Notes: generated from the sequence alone by a model not told the origin. A DNA stretch of 64,000 bases from Flavobacterium kingsejongi (GCF_003076475.1 NZ_CP020919.1:2728001-2792000), one strand, 5' to 3'; counted from the stretch's first letter, positions 51,021 through 60,457 are shown. Made by a program: numbers and translations.

Positions 51021-51635
51021 ATGCTTATGCTAGTACTGTTAGATAACGGACATGGTGGAATTATCAAAGGAAAATATCAAACACCAGGAAAACGAAGTCC
51101 GAAATGGAGCGATGGCTCCCAACTTTTTGAAGGCGAATTCAACCGGGCCATTGTCAATGGTATCATACAGGAACTCACACACCTGAAAATCCCATATGTG
51201 AACATCGCCCCGGAATACACCGACGTACCTCTTGCTGAACGGGTACAACGTGCCAATGCGCATGCCAACGAACCTTGTTTTTACCTGAGCATCCACTCCA
51301 ATGCGGGTGGTGGTTCGGGAGTCGAAATTTATACTTCCAAAGGAACTACGGAAAGCGATGCTATTGCGACACTATTCGGAGCAGCATTCAAAGCTGTTTT
51401 TCCAGAGCAATTATTACGCACCGATTTTAGCGATGGCGACCTGGATAAGGAGAGCAATTTTTATGTACTCCGCAAAACCCGGATGCCGGCTATCCTCACT
51501 GAAAATTTCTTTATGGATAATGAAGCCGAATGTAAATCATTATTACTGACACCCGAAGGCAGGCAGCGGATCATTGCCTATCATGTTCAGGGTATTGTCA
51601 GTACGCTGGAGTATTACAAGCAAAAACACACCTGA
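51021..51635 (+). CDS. N-acetylmuramoyl-L-alanine amidase without signal peptide (Amidase_3)
   Basis: A 204-residue zinc amidase. Ligands and catalytic residues are all visible: DNGHGG (H11), FEGEFNR (Glu near 37-39), SIHSNAGG (H92) and ILTENFFMDN (E161). It has no signal peptide, unlike the amidase at 8625, so it may act in the cytoplasm, be released on lysis, or come from a phage-derived lysin. PWS-like QTPGKRSPKWSDGSQLFEGE is typical of the phage and Bacteroidota lysin type. It lies 81 bases before the patatin gene start (same strand). Confidence 0.9.
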   Translation: MLMLVLLDNGHGGIIKGKYQTPGKRSPKWSDGSQLFEGEFNRAIVNGIIQELTHLKIPYVNIAPEYTDVPLAERVQRANAHANEPCFYLSIHSNAGGGSGVEIYTSKGTTESDAIATLFGAAFKAVFPEQLLRTDFSDGDLDKESNFYVLRKTRMPAILTENFFMDNEAECKSLLLTPEGRQRIIAYHVQGIVSTLEYYKQKHT

Positions 51636-51716
51636 TCATTTATGTCATCATGTTGTTTTAATGTGATTCCAGTAGCAATTTTCCCTAAATCACCAACTCC
51701 AAACTTTACACAATTG

Positions 51717-53447
51717 ATGGAAACGAATTCAAAATTTAAGATCTGTATTACTATGGCCGGAGCGGTGTCTGCCGGTGCTTTTACCGGAGGTGTAATGGAC
51801 TATATCCTGGAAACCCTGGAACTATGGGAGCAGGCCAAGCAAAAAAACCGTTCCTTAGGAACCGATCATCCGAGCTATGATTTTACAGTTCCCATGCATG
51901 ATGTCGAACTGGATGTGATCAGCGGTGCTTCTGCCGGAGGAATCACCGGATCACTTACGCTGTTGAATGTTATTGATGAAACTTACCGTCCGGTAAATAA
52001 AGATAATCCTTTGGGGCAAAATAACCGTTTTTACCAAAGCTGGGTGGTGATGGGGGATGATGCCGAAAGTGATACGTTCGAAAAACTACTCGCTGCAGAT
52101 GACCTTAAAAAGGGAGAACAACCCGAATCGCTGCTCAATTCCAAACCCATTGATTCCATAGCCGACAAAGCCCTGGTTATTGCAAAAGTACGCGCTTATC
52201 CACCGTATATCTCCAACAGCCTGGACCTGATCCTGACCACAACCAACTTAAGAGGGATTAATTTTAAAATTGATTTTGGCGGTAATGATCAGTCGGGATC
52301 GGTAATCACCAGCCATGCGGGTTTTTTCCGGTACAAACTGGCCAATGAACACTATAAAACCGGGATTCCGGATGGTGAGGAATTGTATTATGTGCTGGAT
52401 CTTTCCGATACTAAAGAAATGAATTACCTCAAGGATGCAACACTGAGTACTGCTGCATTTCCGATAGGGCTAAAATCGAGGGAAGTAGCTATCTCTCAAA
52501 AATATGTGGAACGTTATCCCAAATACCTCTTTGGAAAGCGACAGGGCATTTATCCGCTGCTCAGGGAAAATAGTGTTTATAAATTCAATTCCATCGATGG
52601 TGGGCTGATCAACAATGAACCTTTTGCCATTGCACTAAAGGTACTGAAAGAAAAAAATCCGGTGGCTGTAGCCCAGGATCGTTATGCAGTAGTTATGATT
52701 GATCCTTTCCCGAATCAGGATAATGATGTGGAACCCAATAATCCGAAACGTGATATTATTTCTATTGCCAAAGGAATGTTCAAGGCACTCCGGAATCAGG
52801 TGATGTTCAACCAGGATGGGATATTGGATGCGCTGGAAGTAAGTGACCGTACTAAATTTCTTGTGGAACCTGTACGTAAAATAATGGTGCAGGGCAGTTG
52901 GGCAAGGGCCAAAAGTGACCTGGCATCGGCGCCTTTCAGTGGTTTTACTGGATTTATAGATCAATCGTTCCGTAAGCACGATTACCATCTGGGACGGTTG
53001 AATGGGCAGTCTTTCCTCCGTTATTATTTCGGAGTTACAGAAACCGATCTGGAAGCCCGACTGGGGACAGTACCGGATGCACGGGCTTTTGAACGTTTTT
53101 ACATCCATGAATCCAAACACGATACGACTACTGTAAAGGTGTTCCCGATCATACCGGATATGCGCTTACTAAAAGCCCGGACCAATGAATCGGATAGTGT
53201 AACGTATGGCACCGATGCGACGTTGCAGTATCCGGAATACCCTAAAATTGTCAGGGCAGATTTTGAAAAGAAATACAAGAGCCAGATTAAAAAACGAATT
53301 GAATTAGTCGCAAATGCACTGGTTGGGAACTTTTGGTTTTCATTAGCCAACAGGCTATTCCTTAGGAAAAGAATTTATGATGGTGTAAATGATATGATCC
53401 TCAAGGAACTGGAAGAGGCAGGGCTGACCGAAAGTTCACAGCGATAA
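51717..53447 (+). CDS. Patatin-like phospholipase
   Basis: A 576-residue protein with a patatin-like catalytic core. The oxyanion region is ITMAGAVSAGAFTGGVMDYI near residues 10-30, the nucleophile elbow VISGASAGGITGS (Ser near 69), and the catalytic Asp in SIDGGLINNEPFA near 295. The start at 51717 puts the core immediately after Met; frames upstream look unstructured. A long C-terminal region of unknown fold follows. No signal peptide. It may hydrolyse membrane phospholipids in the cell or after export by another route. Confidence 0.9.
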   Translation: METNSKFKICITMAGAVSAGAFTGGVMDYILETLELWEQAKQKNRSLGTDHPSYDFTVPMHDVELDVISGASAGGITGSLTLLNVIDETYRPVNKDNPLGQNNRFYQSWVVMGDDAESDTFEKLLAADDLKKGEQPESLLNSKPIDSIADKALVIAKVRAYPPYISNSLDLILTTTNLRGINFKIDFGGNDQSGSVITSHAGFFRYKLANEHYKTGIPDGEELYYVLDLSDTKEMNYLKDATLSTAAFPIGLKSREVAISQKYVERYPKYLFGKRQGIYPLLRENSVYKFNSIDGGLINNEPFAIALKVLKEKNPVAVAQDRYAVVMIDPFPNQDNDVEPNNPKRDIISIAKGMFKALRNQVMFNQDGILDALEVSDRTKFLVEPVRKIMVQGSWARAKSDLASAPFSGFTGFIDQSFRKHDYHLGRLNGQSFLRYYFGVTETDLEARLGTVPDARAFERFYIHESKHDTTTVKVFPIIPDMRLLKARTNESDSVTYGTDATLQYPEYPKIVRADFEKKYKSQIKKRIELVANALVGNFWFSLANRLFLRKRIYDGVNDMILKELEEAGLTESSQR

Positions 53448-53669
53448 CAGCTTCGTGTCTTTTGTCTGTTCTCAAAAGTAAATAAGAAGGATCATAATTC
53501 AGTATAAGAAAATAATAGCGCCCAAAATACATCCTGGATCCAATGAAATTTATAATATAAGTATCTGTATTTTAGTAGGTTGTGTTTGGTGATTTGCCTG
53601 TGTATTTTTATACGCGCTAATATTGCTGCTCACGGCTTGGAAAGAGCATCTTTTATGTTGATTATAGCG

Positions 53670-53677
53670 TACATTTG
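53670..53677 (+). promoter_or_regulatory. -7 promoter element of the response regulator gene
   Basis: TACATTTG matches TAnnTTTG exactly, 20 bases before ATG 53698. The rest of the 250-base gap after the patatin gene shows nothing I can name. Confidence 0.6.
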
Positions 53678-53697
53678 GAAAAAATCCAACCCTACTG

Positions 53698-54153
53698 ATG
53701 AACAATAAGGAAAATCTAAAAATTTTACTGACAGACGATGACCCTGATGACAGGGATTTGTTTAAAGAAGCCATTTCGGAACTCAATTTAAAACACCCTG
53801 TAGAATATTGTGTAAATGGATTGGAGCTTTTGGAGCGGTTGAAGAGCGGTGGTGAAAATCCCGACCTGATATTTTTAGATCTTAACATGCCAATGTTATC
53901 GGGTGTGGAGACACTGGAAGAGATTCGTAAGGATCCCCGGTTTAAAAACATTCCTATTATTGCCATCTATTCTACTTCGTCTTCGGAAGCAGATCATAAA
54001 AAAACGTTTCTGTCTGGAGCAAATGCCTATGTGACGAAGCCGGTTTGTTTTAAACAGTTGAAACTACTGTTGGAAAAAGTGATTGAAACCGATTGGAGCA
54101 AGCAAATTGCAGATTCCAATATGGAAACATTCGTGATTAGCATTTCAAAATAG
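53698..54153 (+). CDS. Stand-alone response regulator receiver (Rcp1-like)
   Basis: A 151-residue receiver domain with no output domain. LLTDDDPDDRDLF gives the acidic pocket, LIFLDLNMPMLSG the phosphoacceptor Asp near residue 61, YSTSSSEADHKK the Thr/Ser switch and YVTKPV the conserved Lys near 115. The pattern DxDDxxR with a long alpha-4 fits the Rcp1 group that receives phosphate from phytochrome-type or hybrid kinases. The CheB-CheR kinase fusion starts 252 bases downstream and is the probable partner. Confidence 0.95.
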   Translation: MNNKENLKILLTDDDPDDRDLFKEAISELNLKHPVEYCVNGLELLERLKSGGENPDLIFLDLNMPMLSGVETLEEIRKDPRFKNIPIIAIYSTSSSEADHKKTFLSGANAYVTKPVCFKQLKLLLEKVIETDWSKQIADSNMETFVISISK

Positions 54154-54405
54154 CGGATTAATAGGAACAATTCAAACTACATCAGCTCATTACAGGCAAA
54201 TCCGGAAAAACCAGACCGGGACGACTCCTTTATTTTGATGCAATTCATGTTAATTGTTTGTTTTTTTAGCGGTTTGTGCTTTTGAAAAGAATACATTTAG
54301 CAATCATCTGTTATAGAACCTGTAAAGGGCTGATTGCCTGTTTTGGGAACTAAAAGAATAGTTCAGAATAGCCCCCTCTTACTGTAGGGTATACCCAGTA
54401 TCATT

Positions 54406-57400
54406 ATGCAACCCGAAACTACTACTAAGCCACAGGCTACCCTTCAGGATTTCCCAATTGTGGGTGTCGGTGCTTCTGCCGGAGGTCTGGAAGCCTTCAA
54501 ACAATTTATTGCGGCTATCCCGGCAGATTCCGGAATGGCGTATGTATTTGTACAACACCTGGATCCCAGCCATGAAAGTAAACTTACGGAAATTTTATCC
54601 AGGGTTGCAAAAATTGCAGTCAATGAAATTACGGATGAGATCCATCTCGCTCCCGATCATATTTATGTCATCCCCGAAAACAAAATGCTCACCTCCTTTG
54701 ATGGAGTACTCAAACTGAGCCCCCGCGAAAAGCAATCGAAGAATTCAGCCATTGATATCTTTTTTAGCTCATTGGCGGAAGCCCATCTGGACCTGGCATA
54801 CGGAATACTGCTTTCCGGTAACGGATCGGATGGTACGATTGGCCTGCAAACGATTAAGGAATGGGGCGGAACCACCTTTGCCCAGGATTTGGAAGCCTCT
54901 AATACTGCAATGCCACAGAATGCTATTAATGCCGGGGTTGTCGATTATGTATTGTCCCCGGAAAAAATCGTGGGAAAACTTCTCGAATTGGTGGCGTTGA
55001 AAACAAAAAAGAAGTTGGAAAATGAGCAAAATGAAGAAGGGATATTCTATGAAATCATACAACTTCTAAAACACCACAGCGGTGTTGATTTTACCTATTA
55101 TAAACAAACAACCATACGGCGCCGTATTGCGAGACGGATGGCTCTGGGCAAAATCATGACGCTTAGGGATTACCTGAAGTTATTGCAAGGCGATACATTA
55201 GCACCACAAGCTTTATTTAATGACCTGCTGATCCCGGTTACCGAATTTTTCAGGGATCCGAAAATATTCCAGACGATGCGGGAGACGGTTTTTCCGCTAA
55301 TCCTGAAGAGGGTAGGGGAAAGCAATTGCATACGTGTGTGGGTAGCAGGTTGTTCTACCGGTGAAGAAGCCTATACACTCGCCATATCACTTACGGAATT
55401 CTTAGGTAAAAATTTGTCGGGAACCCAAATTCAGGTTTTTGCGTCTGATATTTCAGAACTCGCGATTTCCAAAGCCCGGATCGGATTCTACCGAAAAGCA
55501 CAACTCCGGAATGTACCGGAGCAGTTGCTAAAAAAATACTTTACCCAAAATACCAGTGGATACCAAATCAACAGGCAAATCAGGGATACCTGTGTTTTTG
55601 CCGTGCATAACTTTTTAAAAGATCCTCCATTTGCAAAAATGGACCTGATCTCGTGCAGAAATGTATTCATTTATATGGATGCTTTCCTGCAAAAAAAATC
55701 ACTAACTACGTTTCATTATGCACTAAAAGAAAATGGGTTCTTACTTTTAGGGAAATCAGAAACTGCTGTTCCGGCAGGAGAGCTCTTCCAGACATTTGAA
55801 AAAGCAGGAAAAATTTATACACGCAAACAAGTATTGGGACGTTTTGTACATGCAGCCATGGGAAATAAAGAAAAATATATCGGATTCAAGCGGAATCCAA
55901 CTCTTGTAGAGATACAGAAAGAGGATTTCAAAAAAAGTGCAGAGGCCTTATTGCTTTCGCGCTATACGCCTGCCAGTGTAGTGGTTAATGATCAGATGGA
56001 TATTGTACACATCAACAGTTCCATTGCAGAATTCATTGAGCTCGCCACGGGAAAACCTACTTTTAACCTGTTAAAAATGGCACGTGAAGGTTTGGCCTTT
56101 GAGCTGCGGAACGCCTGGCACAAATGCAGGGAAAATATGTCCCATATCATAAAAGAAGGCATTCAGGTAAAGAATAAAGGGGGAATTGCCGAAATTACCA
56201 TCGAGATACAACCGCTTAGTGATGCCGCAGAACCTTTTTTTCTGGTGGTTTTTTACAAGTCGGTCGTAGTTCCGCAGGCCATAACTGCAGGGGCTACACC
56301 GGAACAAATTTATCATGATATCAATTTAAAACGCATCAGTCAGCTGGAACTTGAATTGTCAAAAATCCATGATGATGTTAATGCGATCAGTGAAGAGCAG
56401 GAATCCTCTAATGAGGAACTGCAGAGTGCCAATGAAGAATTATTGAGCGGCAGCGAAGAATTGCAGAGCCTGAACGAAGAATTGGAGACTTCTAAGGAAG
56501 AATTGCAATCGAGTAACGAAGAACTGATCCAGATCAACCAGGAGTTGCTGAATAAGCAACAGCAGATCAATATCTCAAGAAATTATACCGAAGCGATTGT
56601 CGCTACACTCCGCGAACCTATAGTCGTACTGGATACCAACCTTCGGATCAAGAATATCAACCGGGCCTTTTCTAAAAAATACAATATTGCCAAACAGGAA
56701 GCGGAAGGGAAACTGATTTATGAAATCCAAAACCACCTTTTTGACAATATCCCAATGCGCGCCATGCTGGAGAAGGTATTGCCTGAAAAAATGCAACTCG
56801 ATGATTACCAGATTTCGGTTAACCTATTGCCTTACGGCGAAAGTATCATGCTGCTAAATGCCCGGCAGGTGACCAATGAAACCAGTAAAGAACAGTTGAT
56901 CCTGCTTGCGATTGAAGATATTACGGAGCGGAGGATTATTGAAAAAAGACTGCAGGTACTTTCCAGCGGTTTTGAGAATATCGTGCAGGAACGTACTGCA
57001 GCATTACTGACTTCCAATACGGAACTCGAAAGCACTATAAAAGAATTACACGGTGCTAATATACAGCTACAGGAGTATGCTTATGTGGCCAGCCATGATT
57101 TACAAGAGCCACTCCGTAAGATACTAATGTTTATCAGCAGGTTATTTACGCTAAAAGACAGGCCTTCTGATGAAGCTATGGAGATCCTGCAAAAGATCAG
57201 CAAATCGTCGCTGCGGATGACTACACTGATCAAAGACCTCTTAGCATATTCGTACCTCAACAACCATGAAGAGCAATTTGTCCCGACAGATCTCAATGTG
57301 ATCCTCGAAAATATACTAACCGATTTTGAACTTCTGATAGAAGAGCAGCAATTTGTCATAAAAATAGGAGCCATGCCAACGGTTAGTGCGATTCCGCTGC

Positions 57401-57771
57401 AAATGAACCAGCTATTTTATAATCTGATCAGCAACGCGCTTAAATTCCATAAGAATGATGGTACTACTTCTAAAATTGAGATTAAATCCCGTAAGCTTAC
57501 CCCCAAACAGCTTTTGAAATATCCGGATTTAGATGCCACAAAAACCTATTGTGAAATTATGATCCGGGATAATGGAATAGGCTTTAATAAGGAATATGAA
57601 AACAAAATTTTCACGATCTTCCAAAGGCTTCATAATAACGATGCCTATACTGGTACCGGTATTGGCCTGGCGATCAGTAAGAAAATTATTGATAACCACA
57701 AAGGCATTATTTTTTCTAAAGCCAAAGAAAATATAGGTGCAGCCTTTTACGTCCTATTGCCAATGGAATAG
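54406..57771 (+). CDS. CheB-CheR-PAS-histidine kinase fusion
   Basis: A 1,121-residue cytoplasmic signalling protein. Order: CheB methylesterase (about 16-195; GASAGGLEA with Ser, VQHLDP with His, GNGSDGTIG with Asp), CheR methyltransferase (about 205-470; RVWVAGCSTGEEAYTLA binds AdoMet), a PAS domain near 510-610, a regular coiled coil near 630-720 (repeated SNEELQS-like heptads), a second PAS near 730-840, HisKA with H897 in ASHDLQEPLRK, and HATPase (NALKFH, DNGIGFN, GTGIGLAIS). It looks full length. No flagellar chemotaxis genes are nearby; a link to gliding or stress signalling is possible. Confidence 0.95.
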   Translation: MQPETTTKPQATLQDFPIVGVGASAGGLEAFKQFIAAIPADSGMAYVFVQHLDPSHESKLTEILSRVAKIAVNEITDEIHLAPDHIYVIPENKMLTSFDGVLKLSPREKQSKNSAIDIFFSSLAEAHLDLAYGILLSGNGSDGTIGLQTIKEWGGTTFAQDLEASNTAMPQNAINAGVVDYVLSPEKIVGKLLELVALKTKKKLENEQNEEGIFYEIIQLLKHHSGVDFTYYKQTTIRRRIARRMALGKIMTLRDYLKLLQGDTLAPQALFNDLLIPVTEFFRDPKIFQTMRETVFPLILKRVGESNCIRVWVAGCSTGEEAYTLAISLTEFLGKNLSGTQIQVFASDISELAISKARIGFYRKAQLRNVPEQLLKKYFTQNTSGYQINRQIRDTCVFAVHNFLKDPPFAKMDLISCRNVFIYMDAFLQKKSLTTFHYALKENGFLLLGKSETAVPAGELFQTFEKAGKIYTRKQVLGRFVHAAMGNKEKYIGFKRNPTLVEIQKEDFKKSAEALLLSRYTPASVVVNDQMDIVHINSSIAEFIELATGKPTFNLLKMAREGLAFELRNAWHKCRENMSHIIKEGIQVKNKGGIAEITIEIQPLSDAAEPFFLVVFYKSVVVPQAITAGATPEQIYHDINLKRISQLELELSKIHDDVNAISEEQESSNEELQSANEELLSGSEELQSLNEELETSKEELQSSNEELIQINQELLNKQQQINISRNYTEAIVATLREPIVVLDTNLRIKNINRAFSKKYNIAKQEAEGKLIYEIQNHLFDNIPMRAMLEKVLPEKMQLDDYQISVNLLPYGESIMLLNARQVTNETSKEQLILLAIEDITERRIIEKRLQVLSSGFENIVQERTAALLTSNTELESTIKELHGANIQLQEYAYVASHDLQEPLRKILMFISRLFTLKDRPSDEAMEILQKISKSSLRMTTLIKDLLAYSYLNNHEEQFVPTDLNVILENILTDFELLIEEQQFVIKIGAMPTVSAIPLQMNQLFYNLISNALKFHKNDGTTSKIEIKSRKLTPKQLLKYPDLDATKTYCEIMIRDNGIGFNKEYENKIFTIFQRLHNNDAYTGTGIGLAISKKIIDNHKGIIFSKAKENIGAAFYVLLPME

Positions 57772-57799
57772 GATATGCATTTTACTTTTGAGCTATAGC

Positions 57800-58213
57800 T
57801 TAATTGTATTTGAAACTTAGGTGGATCTCCTCACAATCCTCGTACAGCCGGGTGAACGTGAGGTATAACATGAGCGTATTCTCCGAGAGCTCCCGGATGA
57901 GTGTTTCAATGGTATGGTCTGCCTGGTCTTTGTAGTCTGTTATTTTGAATTCAGCATCCATTAGTTTGGAGATGGTGATAAAGGTTGCTTTTTCAACGGC
58001 CTGGTCTTCCAATTCGTCCCAGTGAGCCGCAATATCATGCTCCGATTCCAGGTATTCGATCGTCTCCGGTTTGTTGTTCGTAATAAATTCAATTACTTTC
58101 TCATTCACTACAGGTTTTAATTCCCGATGTACCAAGGAAGGTAAAATGATAATTTCAGGAATCTTATAGGTAACAAAGAGTAATTTTTCCATAGCATCGG
58201 ATTTATATTGCAT
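57800..58213 (-). CDS. Hypothetical protein, 137 residues
   Basis: An acidic, helix-rich protein without signal peptide or membrane span (EYLESEHDIAAHWDELEDQAVEKATFITISKLMDAEFKITDYKDQADHTIETLIRELSENTLMLYL). Met1 (58213) or Met8 (58192) may be the start; a -7-like box (minus TAATTTTA, 58234-58227) favours Met1. It converges on the kinase fusion gene. No known family. It is the last chromosomal gene before the tRNA-Ser. Confidence 0.65.
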   Translation of the reverse strand: MQYKSDAMEKLLFVTYKIPEIIILPSLVHRELKPVVNEKVIEFITNNKPETIEYLESEHDIAAHWDELEDQAVEKATFITISKLMDAEFKITDYKDQADHTIETLIRELSENTLMLYLTFTRLYEDCEEIHLSFKYN

Positions 58214-58495
58214 GATTAATTTTGTTTAAAATTATTACATGAAATTACGGCGACTAAATCCTAAAGTTCTTACACTTCTTTTTCTTTTTGTTACATTTAA
58301 AAAGGGTATTTTCTGGTTTGACATTCGGTTAAAAATGGTTTTGATAGTGTATAGATTATCTTTTTTAGTGATGAAATACAGGCATTGCTAAAAAAAATAG
58401 GAAGGATGAATGTTGATTGTTAGTCTGTTAAAGTAGAAGCTTGAAAATGTCTAAAAAAAAGTAGGGAAAAGTTTTTCAAAATCAAAAAAGCGTTC

Positions 58496-58503
58496 TATAT
58501 TTG
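58496..58503 (+). promoter_or_regulatory. -7 promoter element of tRNA-Ser
   Basis: TATATTTG matches TAnnTTTG exactly, 32 bases before the tRNA. The remaining 280 bases upstream to the hypothetical gene at 58213 show no other feature. Confidence 0.6.
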
Positions 58504-58535
58504 CAACCGCAATCAGGTAATGATCGCGACATACT

Positions 58536-58620
58536 GGAGAAATGGCAGAGCGGTCGAATGCGGCAGTCTTGAAAACTGTTGACTGTAACAGGTCCGGGGG
58601 TTCGAATCCCTCTTTCTCCG
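58536..58620 (+). tRNA. tRNA-Ser (anticodon TGA)
   Basis: A class II cloverleaf of 85 nt: acceptor GGAGAAA/TTTCTCC with discriminator G at 58620, anticodon loop CTTGAAA with TGA at 58570-58572, a long variable arm, and T arm GGGGG-TTCGAAT-CCCTC. No CCA is encoded. Its 3' end is the probable attachment site of the adjoining prophage. Confidence 0.96.
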
Positions 58621-58626
58621 CACAAG

Positions 58627-58666
58627 ATCGGGAATACCTTTATTTATAGGGCTTCCCGATTTTTTA
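58627..58666 (+). terminator. tRNA-Ser terminator
   Basis: ATCGGGAA and TTCCCGAT pair around an 18-base loop, followed by T6. It may come from the element or the host side. Confidence 0.75.
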
Positions 58667-58671
58667 TATAA

Positions 58672-58693
58672 AAAAAGGTAACAAAAAGGTAAC
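58672..58693. repeat. Direct repeat next to the integrase, arm-site candidate
   Basis: AAAAAGGTAAC occurs twice in tandem (58672-58682, 58683-58693), 67 bases before the integrase start. Short direct repeats here are typical of integrase arm-binding sites. Confidence 0.45.
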
Positions 58694-58704
58694 AACTTTT
58701 ATTT

Positions 58705-58714
58705 ATCACCTGAT
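58705..58714. repeat. ATCACCTGAT, inverted copy at 59923
   Basis: ATCACCTGAT here and its reverse complement ATCAGGTGAT at 59923-59932 bracket the integrase gene. Possible recombination-protein sites, or chance plus a terminator arm. Confidence 0.35.
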
Positions 58715-58760
58715 TGAATAACTCTCCCCTCAGACATTTTAATTTTTAAAAACAATTAAA

Positions 58761-59921
58761 ATGAATTCAATCTTCACAGTTCCAAAATTAGTTTCTTATC
58801 GAGAACCTGATAAGCAGTGGTTTATTTTTTTTAGATATCAAGGTAAATTGATCAAATACAAAAAAGGAATCAATTATATCAAAAATTTTAAAGAGAGATC
58901 TCTTGCTGCTAATGCGTTGAAATCTGCATTATATCAAAAGTTAAAGCAAGGATGGAATCCTCTTGTTCCCGAAATAGAAGCATTAGATCAGTCAATGACT
59001 TTGATTCAAGCAATTCATTTCGCATTGGAAAAGAAAAAACCTTTTTTGGCCCCTAAAAGCTATTCCGGGTATAAATGCACTGTGAACTTTATAGAGGCTG
59101 CTATAATTTCATTGAAACAACATAATCTCTTAATAAATGATGTAAAGCGTGTTCATATAAAAACTATTATTGAACAGGCGAGGAAGCAACGTAGCTGGTC
59201 GAACAACGCATACAATAAGCATCTTAATCAATTAAAAGCTATTTTGAGTGAATTGATCCAGTGGGATATAATAGAGAACAATCCAGCATTTAAAATTAAC
59301 AATTTACCTGTTGCAGAAACAAGATCTAATATCCCAGCAAGCTCTGCACAACAAAGCATAATACGGGATTCATTACAGAAAAACCATCCTGATTTTTATT
59401 TATTCATAATTACTATTTTTCATACCGGAATTAGACCACATGAAATTTTATTAATAACCCTTGAAATGGTTGACTTGAAAAATAATCAGATTATACTTCC
59501 GCATGAAATAACTAAAACCCAAAAAGAAAGAATAGTACCAATTAATCAACATTTAAAATTATATTTTGAGTTACTAAATTTACACCAATACCCGAAAGAT
59601 TATTACCTATTCGGTAGCTACAGAGAAGCTACCAAAGGTAATCTTGGAAAACATGATGATTTTATACCAGGTCCTACAAAGATAAAAAGGGATACTGCCA
59701 CTCGCAGGTGGGAGAAGTTGGTAAAAAAAGGATTAGGAATTGACGCAAACATGTATTCAAACAAACATGCAGGAGCTAATGCAAAGATTTTAGCAGGTAT
59801 TGATCTGGATGCATTAAGGGAATTGTATGGTCATACATCAAAGTTGATGACAACTAAATATGCCACTGTAATCAAGCAAGTAAACAGGCAGCAAATAATG
59901 GAAAAATCACCTGAATTTTAA
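58761..59921 (+). CDS. Tyrosine recombinase (phage integrase)
   Basis: A 386-residue integrase that inserts and excises the element at tRNA-Ser. The N-terminal part (SLAANALKSALYQKL) and core-binding helices precede the catalytic domain. Visible active-site positions: Arg in FHTGIRPHEILLI near residue 224, Lys in EITKTQKERIVPI near 255, the H/K box MYSNKHAGANAK near 332-343, and LYGHTSKLMTTKYATVIKQ with His and the nucleophile Tyr near 366. The box II His is Tyr and Arg is Lys here, as in many Bacteroidota integrases. The start follows the direct repeats at 58672. Confidence 0.95.
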   Translation: MNSIFTVPKLVSYREPDKQWFIFFRYQGKLIKYKKGINYIKNFKERSLAANALKSALYQKLKQGWNPLVPEIEALDQSMTLIQAIHFALEKKKPFLAPKSYSGYKCTVNFIEAAIISLKQHNLLINDVKRVHIKTIIEQARKQRSWSNNAYNKHLNQLKAILSELIQWDIIENNPAFKINNLPVAETRSNIPASSAQQSIIRDSLQKNHPDFYLFIITIFHTGIRPHEILLITLEMVDLKNNQIILPHEITKTQKERIVPINQHLKLYFELLNLHQYPKDYYLFGSYREATKGNLGKHDDFIPGPTKIKRDTATRRWEKLVKKGLGIDANMYSNKHAGANAKILAGIDLDALRELYGHTSKLMTTKYATVIKQVNRQQIMEKSPEF

Positions 59922-59933
59922 TATCAGGTGATT
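59905..59933 (-). terminator. Terminator of the lysis gene row
   Basis: AATCACCTGA and TCAGGTGATT form a 10-bp stem. On the minus strand it is followed by T5, 6 bases after the spanin-candidate stop, and it overlaps the integrase stop. Confidence 0.7.
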
Positions 59934-59938
59934 GGAAG

Positions 59939-60457
59939 TTATGGGCGCATAATTCTGGAAATTCTATAAACTAAAAATCCAAGAGCAGCAATCGCACAAC
60001 ATCCACCAAAACACGAGAGCATCACAACCCATTTAGGCATATACTTCACAGGTATTTCCCGGGTATCTTTAATAATTTCTTTGGTATGCACTGTAGCATT
60101 GTTTATTGTAGTCTGATTATCTGTGGGTCCTACTTTAATTAAAGCACGTAGCTCTTTTAAGACATCATCGTACATCAATTGATATGAGTTGTCACCGGAT
60201 GATTTTGAAGAGTTTAGATTTGAAAGAATTTTACTCACTGCAGAATTCACAGCACTATCAAATTTTTGATCACCGGTTTGGCTTTGGGCAATTTTAAATT
60301 TCAAACTATCTATAATCGCTTTATTCCGCTCAATTGTTGTTAGACGGTCAGTATTTACAATTACTTCCTTTTGTTCTTCTCTTTTTTCCTTGACTACTTT
60401 AGTTGTGCCGCATCCAGTAGCGGTAATCAACATAAAAAAATATAATATATTTTTCAT
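59939..60457 (-). CDS. Candidate unimolecular spanin (lipoprotein with C-terminal membrane segment)
   Basis: A 172-residue protein. The N-terminus MKNILYFFMLITATGC is a lipoprotein signal with Cys16; residues 17-142 are polar, charged and helical; residues about 143-164 (WVVMLSCFGGCCAIAALGFL) form one membrane span, followed by a basic tail. A lipid-anchored N-terminus plus a C-terminal inner-membrane segment is the known topology of u-spanins (T1 gp11), which fuse inner and outer membranes at the end of lysis. It is last in the row endolysin, holin, this gene. No sequence match to T1 gp11 is claimed. An unrelated phage lipoprotein is the alternative. Confidence 0.7.
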   Translation of the reverse strand: MKNILYFFMLITATGCGTTKVVKEKREEQKEVIVNTDRLTTIERNKAIIDSLKFKIAQSQTGDQKFDSAVNSAVSKILSNLNSSKSSGDNSYQLMYDDVLKELRALIKVGPTDNQTTINNATVHTKEIIKDTREIPVKYMPKWVVMLSCFGGCCAIAALGFLVYRISRIMRP

